DNA of 64,000 nucleotides from positions 316,119 through 380,118 of the forward strand of contig NZ_JBEBMX010000002.1 of assembly GCF_043196875.1 (NCBI RefSeq), given 5' to 3'. This DNA is from Saccharospirillum sp043196875. Its GTDB lineage: Bacteria > Pseudomonadota > Gammaproteobacteria > Pseudomonadales > Natronospirillaceae. The translations under genes and the position numbers were made by a program. This document shows positions 15,633 through 23,687 of this stretch, one piece after another (within the stretch, counting starts at the first letter, position 1; the number at the start of each line of letters is the position of its first letter). The notes beneath the pieces were generated by a model. The model saw nothing but the letters and a program-made list of their open reading frames with translations. It was not told the DNA's origin and did not search any database.

Positions 15633-17078
15633 ATGACCGATTATCTGAATTACATCGATGGACAGTGGCAGCCATCGGTCAGCAACTGCCAGTTTGAAAG
15701 CCGTAATCCGGCCAACCGCGAAGAGGTCGTCGGTCGTTTTCAGGCGTCTCTGGATGCGGATGCCAAGGCGGCGATCGAAGCGGCCGAACGCGCCTTCGAG
15801 AGCTGGAAAAAAACACCGCTCGGTCAGCGTGCCAAGGTGCTGAATAAGGCGGCCGATTATCTGGAAGCCAAGGTCGAACAGTTCGCCGAAGAGCTGACCC
15901 GTGAAGAAGGCAAACTGCTGTCAAACAGCCGCATGGAAATTCTGCGCTCGGCGCAGACGCTGCGTTTTTATGCCGTTGAAGGCACTACCTTTACCGGCGA
16001 GACTTATCCATCGGACGATCCGGCGATGCTGGTCTATTCCCAGCGCGAACCACTGGGCGTGGTCAGCGTTATTACGCCGTGGAATTTTCCGATTTCCATT
16101 CCCGCCCGCAAGATCGCTCCGGCTTTGATCACCGGCAACACCGTGGTGTTCAAACCCTCTTCCGATACACCGCTGGTGGGTTTGCGTCTGGCGGAAGCCC
16201 TGGTAGCCGGTGGTGTTCCGGCCGGTGTGTTCAACTTTATTACCGGCTCTGCCAGCGATGTCGGTCAGGCCCTGACCACTCATCCGGCAATTCGCGCCAT
16301 CACCTTCACCGGCTCCACCGATGCCGGTGAACGCATCCATCGCGCTGCGGGTTTAACCACCCGTACCCAGATGGAACTCGGCGGCAAAAACCCGCTGATC
16401 GTGCTCGACGACGCCGACATCGACACCGCCGTGAAGTTGACTGTTCAGGGTGGTTTTTCTCTCACCGGCCAGGCTTGTACTGGTACCAGTCGGGTGTTGG
16501 TAACACCGGCGGTCAAAGACCGTTATCTGGATGCGCTGGTCACCGCCATCGAGCAAATCCGCATTGGCGATGGCATGGACGACAGTACCACTGTCGGTCC
16601 CTTGGCGAATCAGAAACAACTCGATTCGGTGCTGCGGTATATCGAAGCGGGTAAGGCTGAAGCGCGATGGGTGTGCGGCGGTGAAAAGCTGACGGGCGGT
16701 GTTTACGACCAAGGTTACTACGTCAGCCCGGCGGTTTTTGCCGACGTTACCGGCGAGATGACCATAGCGCGTGAAGAAATTTTCGGCCCGGTGATCGCGG
16801 TGATGGAAGTGGCCGATTACGACGCCGCCATCGTCGAAGCCAACAACACCGAATACGGCCTGAGTGCCGCTCTGGTGACCAACGACATCCGCTACATCCA
16901 GCGTTTCCCGCTGGAGATCGAAGCCGGCACCGTCAAGGTCAACCGAACCACCACCGGTAATCTGGTCAACGCACCTTTCGGTGGTATCAAACGCTCCAGT
17001 ACCTCGACCTTCCGCGAATCCGGTCGTACCGGTCTGGAATTTTTTACTCAGGTTAAGACCGTCTATATCGGTCGCTGA
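15633..17078 (+). CDS. NAD(P)-dependent aldehyde dehydrogenase
   Basis: 481 residues, normal ALDH superfamily length. All core motifs are present: N151 in PWNFPIS, the cofactor loop FTGSTDAG, catalytic E248 in MELGGKNP, nucleophile C282 in GQACTGTSR, and EEIFGPV near residue 387. It oxidises an aldehyde to a carboxylate in the cytosol. The sequence looks closest to succinate-semialdehyde/dioxovalerate-type enzymes, but I do not assign a substrate. A strong AAGGGGAGAG precedes the ATG. As second gene of the operon it probably oxidises the aldehyde released by the upstream oxidase. Confidence 0.92.
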   Translation: MTDYLNYIDGQWQPSVSNCQFESRNPANREEVVGRFQASLDADAKAAIEAAERAFESWKKTPLGQRAKVLNKAADYLEAKVEQFAEELTREEGKLLSNSRMEILRSAQTLRFYAVEGTTFTGETYPSDDPAMLVYSQREPLGVVSVITPWNFPISIPARKIAPALITGNTVVFKPSSDTPLVGLRLAEALVAGGVPAGVFNFITGSASDVGQALTTHPAIRAITFTGSTDAGERIHRAAGLTTRTQMELGGKNPLIVLDDADIDTAVKLTVQGGFSLTGQACTGTSRVLVTPAVKDRYLDALVTAIEQIRIGDGMDDSTTVGPLANQKQLDSVLRYIEAGKAEARWVCGGEKLTGGVYDQGYYVSPAVFADVTGEMTIAREEIFGPVIAVMEVADYDAAIVEANNTEYGLSAALVTNDIRYIQRFPLEIEAGTVKVNRTTTGNLVNAPFGGIKRSSTSTFRESGRTGLEFFTQVKTVYIGR

Positions 17079-17095
17079 ACACATCAGGAGACAGC

Positions 17096-17575
17096 ATGAA
17101 ATCGTTTTTCCGTCTGGAACTGGCCGAAGCCAAAGTGATGCTCGAAGCCGCCAAGCAAAAGTCCGAAGAAATTGGCGTGTTGGAAACCATCTGCATCTGT
17201 GACGAAGGCGGTTATCCGCTGGCCATGGAACGCATGGATGGCGCGCGTGTTACCGGTCCGCAAATCGCCTGGAACAAAGCCTTCACTGCCGCCGGCCACA
17301 AACGGTCGACGCATCTGTTCAATACCGCGCCCAACGGTCCGGCACTGCCGGGCAATGAAGCCTTCGGTATTCAGTGGAGTTTTGAAGGCAAGTTCGCCGT
17401 CTTCGTCGGTGGTTTTCCGATCGTCGTCGATGGTGAAGTTGTCGGTGGCGTTGGCCTCAGTGGTGGCAATGGCGAACAAGATACCCAAGCCGGCGTCGCC
17501 GCCTTGCAGGCACTGAGTGATTACCTGGCAAGCCAAAACAAAGAAGTGCTGGTCGCCGCTGATATTAAAAAATAA
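17096..17575 (+). CDS. HbpS/GlcG-like (DUF336) protein
   Basis: 159-residue cytosolic protein without signal peptide. It has the family landmarks: a long N-terminal helix, CICDEGGYPLAMERMDGA, the FEGKFAVFVGGFPI segment and DGEVVGGVGLSGGNGEQD. HbpS-like proteins bind heme or small cofactors, and GlcG-like copies sit in catabolic operons with no clear biochemical role. Here it is 17 bases after the ALDH gene and upstream of the reductase, so it may act as a chaperone, ligand-binding or isomerase-type accessory (inference). Confidence 0.85.
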   Translation: MKSFFRLELAEAKVMLEAAKQKSEEIGVLETICICDEGGYPLAMERMDGARVTGPQIAWNKAFTAAGHKRSTHLFNTAPNGPALPGNEAFGIQWSFEGKFAVFVGGFPIVVDGEVVGGVGLSGGNGEQDTQAGVAALQALSDYLASQNKEVLVAADIKK

Positions 17576-17577
17576 AG

Positions 17578-17610
17578 CCGGTCGCCACGCCTTGGCGTGG
17601 CCGGTTCGGC
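17578..17610 (+). other. intercistronic hairpin
   Basis: CCACGCC-TT-GGCGTGG (17585-17600) flanked by GCCGG and CCGG, just after the HbpS-like stop and before the reductase ribosome site. There is no T-run. It may stabilise upstream mRNA or tune the ratio of accessory protein to reductase. Confidence 0.5.
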
Positions 17611-17629
17611 AAACAGAGGAGAGAGTCAG

Positions 17630-18658
17630 GTGAGTTACCGGATAACGCTGGAAGAAACCGACGAGAGTTTTACCGTCGCTGACGACGAGCCCATTCTGGA
17701 TGCGGCCGAACGCGCCGGTATCAACCTGGCGCATGACTGCCGCTATGGCGGTTGCAGCACCTGTCGGTTCAAGTTGCTTAGCGGCGAAGTGGGCTACGAA
17801 GAAATGCCCTTTGCGCTGACCGAAGCTGAAGCCGAAGCGGGTTACGGTTTGGCGTGCCAGGCGCGCGCCAAATCGGATTTGCACATCAGCGCGACCATTC
17901 GTCCGGAAGGGTTTATTCAGCCGGATTACCATGAAGCGATCATCGAACAATTGGAATTATTGTGTCACGACGTGGTGCATCTGGTGTTGCGCATTCCGTC
18001 GGCCGCCGAGGTGATTTTTCATCCCGGTCAGTATCTCAATGTGATGCTCGATGATGGTGAACCGCGGTCGTTTTCGATGGCATCGCCGCCGGGATCGGAA
18101 TTGTTTGATCTGCATGTTCGGCGAGTGCCGGGTGGGCGTTTTACCGACACCCTGATCGAACACTATAAGGTCGGCGATACGCTCGATGTGGAACTGCCAC
18201 TGGGTGATTTCCGCTTGCAATCGGACGACATCAGCCGGCCGATTTTATTGGTCGCCAGCGGTACTGGTCTGGCACCGATCAAGTCGATCATCGAGTCGCT
18301 GTGTGACAACGCGCTGCGACCGCCGATGACGCTTTATTGGGGCGTGCGCAGTGAACAGGATCTGTATCTCAATCAGCAACTGACGCAGTGGGTAGAGCAG
18401 TTGGACGACTTTGACTACGCGCCGGTGTTGTCGCGCCCCGATAGCAATTGGCAAGGCCGCAGCGGCTATGTGCAGGACGCCGTTGTTGCCGACTTTGCCG
18501 ATCTTTCCGGTTTCGATGCCTATCTGTGCGGTTCGCCGACCATGGTCAAGGCCGCGCGAGATTTATTCGTGCGTCATGGCATGCCGATCGAACGCATCTA
18601 TTCCGATGCCTTTAATTTCAGCCACGAACTGACGGGTGAGTCGGTCGAGACGGCTTAA
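17630..18658 (+). CDS. ferredoxin:NAD(P) reductase with N-terminal [2Fe-2S] domain (oxygenase reductase type)
   Basis: 342 residues from a GTG start, chosen because AGAGGAGAG sits 6-7 bases upstream; the in-frame GTG at 17597 lacks this. Domain order is plant-type [2Fe-2S] (C37, C42, C45, C76), FAD-binding domain (EPRSFSMASPPG near residue 145), then NAD-binding domain (VASGTGLAPIKSI and YLCGSPTMV). This is the layout of BenC/phenol-hydroxylase-type reductases that feed electrons from NADH to oxygenases. The downstream ferredoxin and the upstream putative dimetal oxidase fit a three-component chain. Confidence 0.92.
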   Translation: MSYRITLEETDESFTVADDEPILDAAERAGINLAHDCRYGGCSTCRFKLLSGEVGYEEMPFALTEAEAEAGYGLACQARAKSDLHISATIRPEGFIQPDYHEAIIEQLELLCHDVVHLVLRIPSAAEVIFHPGQYLNVMLDDGEPRSFSMASPPGSELFDLHVRRVPGGRFTDTLIEHYKVGDTLDVELPLGDFRLQSDDISRPILLVASGTGLAPIKSIIESLCDNALRPPMTLYWGVRSEQDLYLNQQLTQWVEQLDDFDYAPVLSRPDSNWQGRSGYVQDAVVADFADLSGFDAYLCGSPTMVKAARDLFVRHGMPIERIYSDAFNFSHELTGESVETA

Positions 18659-18670
18659 GCAGGTGAAGTT

Positions 18671-18964
18671 ATGTTTGACATCGTTTTTATCAGTAACGAC
18701 AACAAAACCGTATCGGTCGCCGACAACGCCAATTTATTGCGCGTCTCCTTGCGCGAACAATGCGGCATTCCGTTTAAATGTGGCGGCGGTATCTGCGGTA
18801 CCTGCAAATGCAAAATCGAGCAGGGCCTTGAGAACACCGATGCCGTGAAAAAGAAAGAAGAAAAGTTGCTGACTGCTGAAGAAATTGCCAGCGGTCATCG
18901 CCTGGCTTGCCAGACCTTTGTTAACGGTGACATCGCCGTCAGTTGGCAACCGCGTGCGCGTTAA
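18671..18964 (+). CDS. plant-type [2Fe-2S] ferredoxin
   Basis: 97 residues with C37-x4-C42-x2-C45 and C80, preceded by AGGTGA. It starts 12 bases after the reductase stop and ends 15 bases before the dehydrogenase start, so co-translation is likely. It is the probable direct electron carrier for the operon oxidase. The island therefore has two ferredoxins plus a reductase-bound cluster, more than one oxidase would need. Confidence 0.92.
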   Translation: MFDIVFISNDNKTVSVADNANLLRVSLREQCGIPFKCGGGICGTCKCKIEQGLENTDAVKKKEEKLLTAEEIASGHRLACQTFVNGDIAVSWQPRAR

Positions 18965-18979
18965 GGTCGGAGGTGCAGA

Positions 18980-19780
18980 ATGAAAGTTGGCATCATCGGC
19001 CTGGGTACAGCCGGGCAGCAATTGATCGAGCGACTGAACAATAAACCCATAGATGGCTGTGAAATTACAGCGGTTTTAGTGCGCGATGTCAGTCGTTATC
19101 CGGCGCAAAAACGGCCCTATTTATTAACCCAGAATCGTGATCTGTTTTTCGCCGAAGGTTTGGATTTGGTGGTGGAAACTGCCGGCCATCAGGCTGTGGT
19201 TGAACACGGCGTGGAATCTTTGCGGCGTGGTGCAGATTTTGTCGTTGTGTCGGTTGGCGCTTTGGGTGAAGCGGACCTCTACGATGCCTTGCTGGCGCAA
19301 GCGCGGGCGTCGAATCGGCGAGTGATTTTACCGTCGGCGGCGATTGCTGGGCTGGATCGTATTGCCGCCGCCGCCGAAGGTGACTTGCAGCAGGTTCGGC
19401 TGACGACGCGCAAACCGGTTCGTGCCTGGCGCGGCACCTACGCCGAGACGGTGGTTGATCTGGATGCGGTGCGCGAACCGATCAGTATTTTCGAAGGTAA
19501 TGCGCGCGAATCATCGCGGCTGTTTCCCGAAAGCGTGAATGTGTCGGCGGCCTTGAGTCTGGCGGGTTTAGGCTTTGAACGTACTGAAGTTCGCGTTGTG
19601 GTCGATCCAACCATCGAGCGCAATATTCATGAAGTCAGCGCTGTTGGCGAATTTGGTGAAGTGCATATCGAAGTGCAGAACACGCCGTCGCCGGACAATC
19701 CTAAAACTGGCTACATCGTTGCCATGAGCATCGCCAAGGTGCTGCGCAATCTGGCCAGTCCCATCCAGGTCGGTCTCTAG
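18980..19780 (+). CDS. aspartate dehydrogenase-like oxidoreductase (NadX family)
   Basis: 266 residues with an N-terminal Rossmann motif GIIGLGTAGQ, a middle region VVETAGHQAVVEHGVESL and the C-terminal catalytic domain of the L-aspartate dehydrogenase family (VNVSAALSLAGLG; the late histidine in ERNIHEVSAVGEFG). The length matches NadX. The canonical enzyme interconverts L-aspartate and iminosuccinate with NAD(P)H and releases ammonia; homologues in catabolic clusters act on other amino acids or imines. It is the last clearly linked gene of the operon (GGAGGTGCAG ribosome site). Paired with a RidA protein in the same island, it points to an imino-acid intermediate (inference). Confidence 0.85.
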   Translation: MKVGIIGLGTAGQQLIERLNNKPIDGCEITAVLVRDVSRYPAQKRPYLLTQNRDLFFAEGLDLVVETAGHQAVVEHGVESLRRGADFVVVSVGALGEADLYDALLAQARASNRRVILPSAAIAGLDRIAAAAEGDLQQVRLTTRKPVRAWRGTYAETVVDLDAVREPISIFEGNARESSRLFPESVNVSAALSLAGLGFERTEVRVVVDPTIERNIHEVSAVGEFGEVHIEVQNTPSPDNPKTGYIVAMSIAKVLRNLASPIQVGL

Positions 19781-19807
19781 CCGTCGGTTAATTTTTTGGA
19801 GTGAATT

Positions 19808-20746
19808 ATGTGGTTGCCTGCACTGGTCTTGCTGGCCGGTTTGGTCGTGCTTGTGTGGAGCGCCGATCGTTTTGTCGATGGCGCGGCGGCACTGGCAAAA
19901 CATCTGGGCATGTCGAGCTTGATGATCGGTATGGTCATTATCGGTTTTGGTACTTCAGCGCCGGAATTGATGGTGTCGGCATTCTCGGCCTGGACCGGCA
20001 ATCCCGGTCTGGCGCTGGGTAATGCTTATGGCTCGAACATTACCAACATTGCCTTGGTGGTCGGGGTGACAGCGTTGGTTTTGCCGATCCAGTCGCAGCG
20101 CTCCATCGCCCGCCGCGAGTTGCCCATTTTGTTGGGCATTACGCTCTTGGCTGGCTGGCAATTGCTGGACGGTTATTTGAGTCGTCTTGACGCGGCTTTG
20201 CTATTGCTGGTCTTTGTTTTGTTGATGGCTTATTCGATCTGGCGGGGTAGCAACGAGCCGGCGGAAGAGATGGCTGACGAGGTTAACGCCCTGCCGCTGT
20301 GGCGGGCGCTGGTCGATTTATCCTTAGGCTTGGCGCTGTTGTTGATCAGTTCGCGTGCCTTGGTTTGGGGCGCGGTAGAAGTGGCGCAAGCGTTGGGTGT
20401 CAGTGAGCTGATTATCGGTTTGACGGTCGTCGCCTTCGGTACTTCGCTGCCGGAACTGGCATCGGCCTTGGCGGCGGTGCGCAAACGCGAACACGATCTG
20501 GCCATCGGCAACGTGCTCGGTTCTGGTCTTTTTAATACGCTGGCGGTGGTCGGTATTGCCGCCGCTGTGCATCCGCTGACGGTGGCAACTGAGCTGTTGC
20601 ATCGTGACTGGCTGGTGATGCTGGCGGTGACGCTGCTGTTGTGGGCGCTGGTGTGGCGTGGGCTTATTGGTCGGTTGGCTGGGGTGCTATTGCTGTTTAT
20701 CTATCTGGCGTATATAGCCTGGGTGTCCTTACCCTTGTTGGCTTAA
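19808..20746 (+). CDS. CaCA-family sodium/calcium exchanger-like protein (YrbG type)
   Basis: 312 residues with about ten transmembrane helices and the two inverted alpha repeats of cation/Ca2+ exchangers: GFGTSAPELMVS (about residue 41) and AFGTSLPELASAL (about 213). Located in the inner membrane. It follows the dehydrogenase gene by 27 bases with its own GGAG site, so it may be co-transcribed with the island, though CaCA genes are common housekeeping genes. It overlaps the convergent patatin gene by four bases. Confidence 0.9.
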   Translation: MWLPALVLLAGLVVLVWSADRFVDGAAALAKHLGMSSLMIGMVIIGFGTSAPELMVSAFSAWTGNPGLALGNAYGSNITNIALVVGVTALVLPIQSQRSIARRELPILLGITLLAGWQLLDGYLSRLDAALLLLVFVLLMAYSIWRGSNEPAEEMADEVNALPLWRALVDLSLGLALLLISSRALVWGAVEVAQALGVSELIIGLTVVAFGTSLPELASALAAVRKREHDLAIGNVLGSGLFNTLAVVGIAAAVHPLTVATELLHRDWLVMLAVTLLLWALVWRGLIGRLAGVLLLFIYLAYIAWVSLPLLA

Positions 20747-21810
20747 CGCGCAATTTCCTCGATCGGCCGCAGCATAGCCGCCAGATCGCCGCTGTTGATC
20801 CAGTTATCGAAGGCGTCCGCTAAGCGCTGATTCTCATCGACTACGGTGCGCCAATATTTCAGTCGCGTTTTATCGCTGAGGCGTTCGAAATCCTTGCGGT
20901 CGGGAATCTTGCCGTAGGGCAGGCGGGCGATAAATTCCGGGCTCGGTGTGACCACTAAGGTGTGGCTGTAATGCTCTGCGCTGATCTTGCGCCAGGGCAG
21001 CGGTTTGTCGAACCAGCCGGGTTTCATCACTGGGGAAAAGTGCGGATAGAGCACGATGCCGTTGTCGGGTTTGAACGGCAGATCGAAATGGTAGTCGACC
21101 ATGCCGCCATCGCGATAATGCCCCAGCGGTGCACCCGGCGGGTTATCAACACCGTGAATCACCACCGGGATGGCCGCGGTGGCGTGCACCGCCGAGCGGA
21201 AGTTGGCGGCGCTTAGCGCGACCTGATGAGTGCTGAAATCGTCCCAGTGCGCCAGCGGCAGTTCGCTGTCGTGGCTGCGGAATACCACGCGCTCGAAATA
21301 GCGCGGTAGAGATTTTCTGGATATCAGATTTGCCAAGGCCACCCGGCCAAAGGCCAGCGCTTGCCGGCGCGGGGTGGTGACGGTGGTGGCGCCTTTGCAC
21401 AGAGCGGTAACGATGTGCAGTTGGCGTTCGGGGTTGAGGTCGGCCAGGCCGCCGGCGCCGATCATGCTGTCGATAAAATCCAGCGTCTTGGTGGTAATTT
21501 CATCGGCATCGGCGTGCTCGGTGTAGCGTTGTTCCAGGTAACCTTCTTCCAGCCGTTCAATGGCTGCGAAAGCATCGTTATTGGCGTAGGCGGTCATGCG
21601 CAGCGCGCCGATGGACGAGCCGACCAGATCAACCGGATGCGGAATTTTGGGTAGCCATTCGCGCACCAGATAGCGGTCCAGATGGGTCAGTACAAAGCAT
21701 TTTGGGCCACCGGACGCGCCGAGGATGACGCGGATGTCTTTAGGTGTCAGGCCCTGTTGTTGGATGTGCTCGAAGGCGTTGCGGCCAGCGTACAGATGCA
21801 GATCGCTCAA
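20743..21810 (-). CDS. patatin-like phospholipase family protein
   Basis: 355 residues with the patatin fold landmarks: a glycine-rich oxyanion loop (GASGGPK, residues 31-37), the nucleophile elbow GSSIG (64-68) and the dyad aspartate in YRDGGMVDYH (about residue 235). It is predicted to be a cytosolic or membrane-associated lipid acyl hydrolase. No signal peptide is seen. The gene stands alone between the CaCA exchanger and the SuhB-like gene. Confidence 0.85.
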   Translation of the reverse strand: MSDLHLYAGRNAFEHIQQQGLTPKDIRVILGASGGPKCFVLTHLDRYLVREWLPKIPHPVDLVGSSIGALRMTAYANNDAFAAIERLEEGYLEQRYTEHADADEITTKTLDFIDSMIGAGGLADLNPERQLHIVTALCKGATTVTTPRRQALAFGRVALANLISRKSLPRYFERVVFRSHDSELPLAHWDDFSTHQVALSAANFRSAVHATAAIPVVIHGVDNPPGAPLGHYRDGGMVDYHFDLPFKPDNGIVLYPHFSPVMKPGWFDKPLPWRKISAEHYSHTLVVTPSPEFIARLPYGKIPDRKDFERLSDKTRLKYWRTVVDENQRLADAFDNWINSGDLAAMLRPIEEIAR

Positions 21811-21905
21811 AGGTCAGTCCCCCGCTAAATAAGCAGGGGACTATAACATGACCGTTGGTCAGTTCCGTGAACAGCTGGGTGGTCGTGACTTTTGGCCAGT
21901 CGGGC

Positions 21906-22655
21906 TTAGTGCGCCGCCAGCCATTGCTTGAAGGTTTTCGGTGCAGCGGCAAGCAACTCGCCTTTTTTGATGCTGGCCGGGCCGCCTGTGCGATCACCCG
22001 ACAGCGCGCCGGCTTCCTGCAGCAACAGGCTGGCAGCGGCGAAATCGACCGGGTTCAGATCGTCGGCGAACGCCAGTTGCAGGCGACCGGCAACCAGGTT
22101 GGCCATGCTCAGCAAACCACAGCCCGTAACACGCACACCGGCAACGCGCTCGGCCCATTGGGCGCTGGTGGCGAAGTCGCGGGTTTCGAAGCCAGCGATG
22201 GCTTTATCGAGGCTGCCACCGGCGACGCGCACGCGACGCTCGTTCAACTGCACGCCACGGCCGCGCATGGCGCCGTATTCGTCGCCACTGGCCGGGTCGA
22301 GTAGGGCCACGGCTTCGATGCGGTCGGCACGGAAGTAGCTGATGTTGATCAGGTAGCCGGGGTAACCGGTGCGGTAGTTGGTCTCGCCGCTGATGATGTT
22401 GATCTGCCAGACCGATTCGCCGTCGTAATCACGGCTTTCATCGCGGCCGATTTGCAGGCAGTCGATGTGGTGGCGTTGGTGGGCTTTGCGGATGGCCTTG
22501 CGGGCACGCCAGGCGGCGTCTTCGATGGCTTTGCTGAACACCGTCTCACGGCTGTCGCCTTCCGCCGTCAGGGAGTCGATGTTGGCCAGGGTGTAGCTCA
22601 GTTTGTCGGCCGCAGCGCGCGCAGCGCGCAGGGCAATGGTTACGATCGGTTGCAT
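21906..22655 (-). CDS. suhB: SuhB/inositol-monophosphatase-like protein lacking metal-binding motifs (probable pseudoenzyme)
   Basis: 249 residues that align along their whole length with SuhB: the MQPIVTIALRAARAA start, the REAMRGRGVQLN-like region (GAMRGRGVQLNERRVRV), and FAAASLLLQEAGA near the C-terminus. The active-site motifs of the family are altered, however. The DPLDGT motif reads NIISGE (residues 86-91) and the ITEES glutamates are not found at the equivalent place. Two-metal catalysis therefore looks lost. Divergent placement from trmJ-cysE matches the usual suhB neighbourhood, which supports orthology. In E. coli SuhB assists NusA-dependent rRNA antitermination, a role not dependent on catalysis, so a purely structural role is plausible here. 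ATG at 22655; GTG at 22670 is an alternative. Confidence 0.8.
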   Translation of the reverse strand: MQPIVTIALRAARAAADKLSYTLANIDSLTAEGDSRETVFSKAIEDAAWRARKAIRKAHQRHHIDCLQIGRDESRDYDGESVWQINIISGETNYRTGYPGYLINISYFRADRIEAVALLDPASGDEYGAMRGRGVQLNERRVRVAGGSLDKAIAGFETRDFATSAQWAERVAGVRVTGCGLLSMANLVAGRLQLAFADDLNPVDFAAASLLLQEAGALSGDRTGGPASIKKGELLAAAPKTFKQWLAAH

Positions 22656-22845
22656 AGGCTTACTTCTCACTCATATGACGGCCCAACCGTGCGCAATCGG
22701 GCCAGCGTTTCAGATTAGACAGAAACGCGCAGGCCGACGCAGGGTTGAGGCATGCCGCAAGGACGGGTTTGTTAAACAGCGTTCTGGAAGCTGCCAACCT
22801 TGGCGAGGTAACACGCCTGGGGCAGCCTTCCGGAAAAAGGGCGCG

Positions 22846-22851
22846 TATAAT
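22846..22851 (+). promoter_or_regulatory. candidate -10 box for trmJ
   Basis: A perfect TATAAT, 45 bases upstream of the trmJ ATG. No good -35 is visible at the expected distance, so this is a weak assignment. Confidence 0.35.
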
Positions 22852-22896
22852 AGCGGCATTCGCCTCTTTCTTTAATAGCTTCGGGAAGTTTTTTTC

Positions 22897-23685
22897 ATGT
22901 CCGAGCCGCAATCGGCCACCGTTTCCACTAACCCAGCATCGGAGTTGGACCTCAGCGCCATCCGTGTGGTGCTGGTGCACACCTCTCACTCCGGCAATAT
23001 CGGCGCTGCTGCCCGCGCCATGAAAACCATGGGGCTCAGCGATTTAGCGCTGGTGTCGCCCAAAGAATTCCCGTCGGAAGAAGCCACGGCGCGTTCTTCC
23101 GGCGCTCAGGATCTGCTTGAAAACGCCCGGGTGGTCGAAAACCTCGATGACGCCATCGCCGATTGCGGCTTAGTGGTTGGCGCCTCGGCGCGCTCGCGGT
23201 CGCTGCCCTGGCCGATGCTCGACCCGCGCCAACTGGCTGATCGAATTGCCGATCATCCCGCCGGTTCGAAAATCGCCTTGCTGTTTGGCCGCGAACGTTC
23301 GGGCCTGACCAACGAAGAGCTGGCGCGTTGTCATTATCATGTGAACATTCCCGCCAACCCGGATTATTCCTCGCTGAACCTGGCGCAGGCGGTGCAGGTG
23401 CTGGCGTACGAACTGCGCATGCGTTCGCTGGACCAGGAACCGCGTCCGGCTGGCCCTTGGGGCGTGGAGTGGGATCAGCCACCGGCCAATGCCGATCAGT
23501 TGGAAGGGCTGTTCCAGGCGTGGGAGAAGACGCTGGTTGAAGTCGATTTCCTCGACCCCACTAACCCGAGAACCTTGATGAATAAGGTGCGCAGGCTAAT
23601 ACTGCGGGCCCAACCCGATGAAGTGGAAGCCAATATCCTGCGTGGCTTTTTGACCCAGGTCGATAAATCCCTGAGGAAGCGTTGA
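22897..23685 (+). CDS. trmJ: tRNA (cytidine/uridine-2'-O-)-methyltransferase TrmJ
   Basis: 262 residues of the SPOUT (trefoil-knot) methyltransferase family. It has VVLVHTSHSGNIGAAARAMKTMGL at the N-terminus (motif 1), FGRERSGLTNEEL (motif 2) and IPANPDYSSLNLAQAV (motif 3), the SAM-binding knot, plus a C-terminal helical extension typical of TrmJ. It 2'-O-methylates position 32 of several tRNAs. Downstream cysE follows almost directly. Confidence 0.93.
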   Translation: MSEPQSATVSTNPASELDLSAIRVVLVHTSHSGNIGAAARAMKTMGLSDLALVSPKEFPSEEATARSSGAQDLLENARVVENLDDAIADCGLVVGASARSRSLPWPMLDPRQLADRIADHPAGSKIALLFGRERSGLTNEELARCHYHVNIPANPDYSSLNLAQAVQVLAYELRMRSLDQEPRPAGPWGVEWDQPPANADQLEGLFQAWEKTLVEVDFLDPTNPRTLMNKVRRLILRAQPDEVEANILRGFLTQVDKSLRKR

Positions 23686-23687
23686 TC

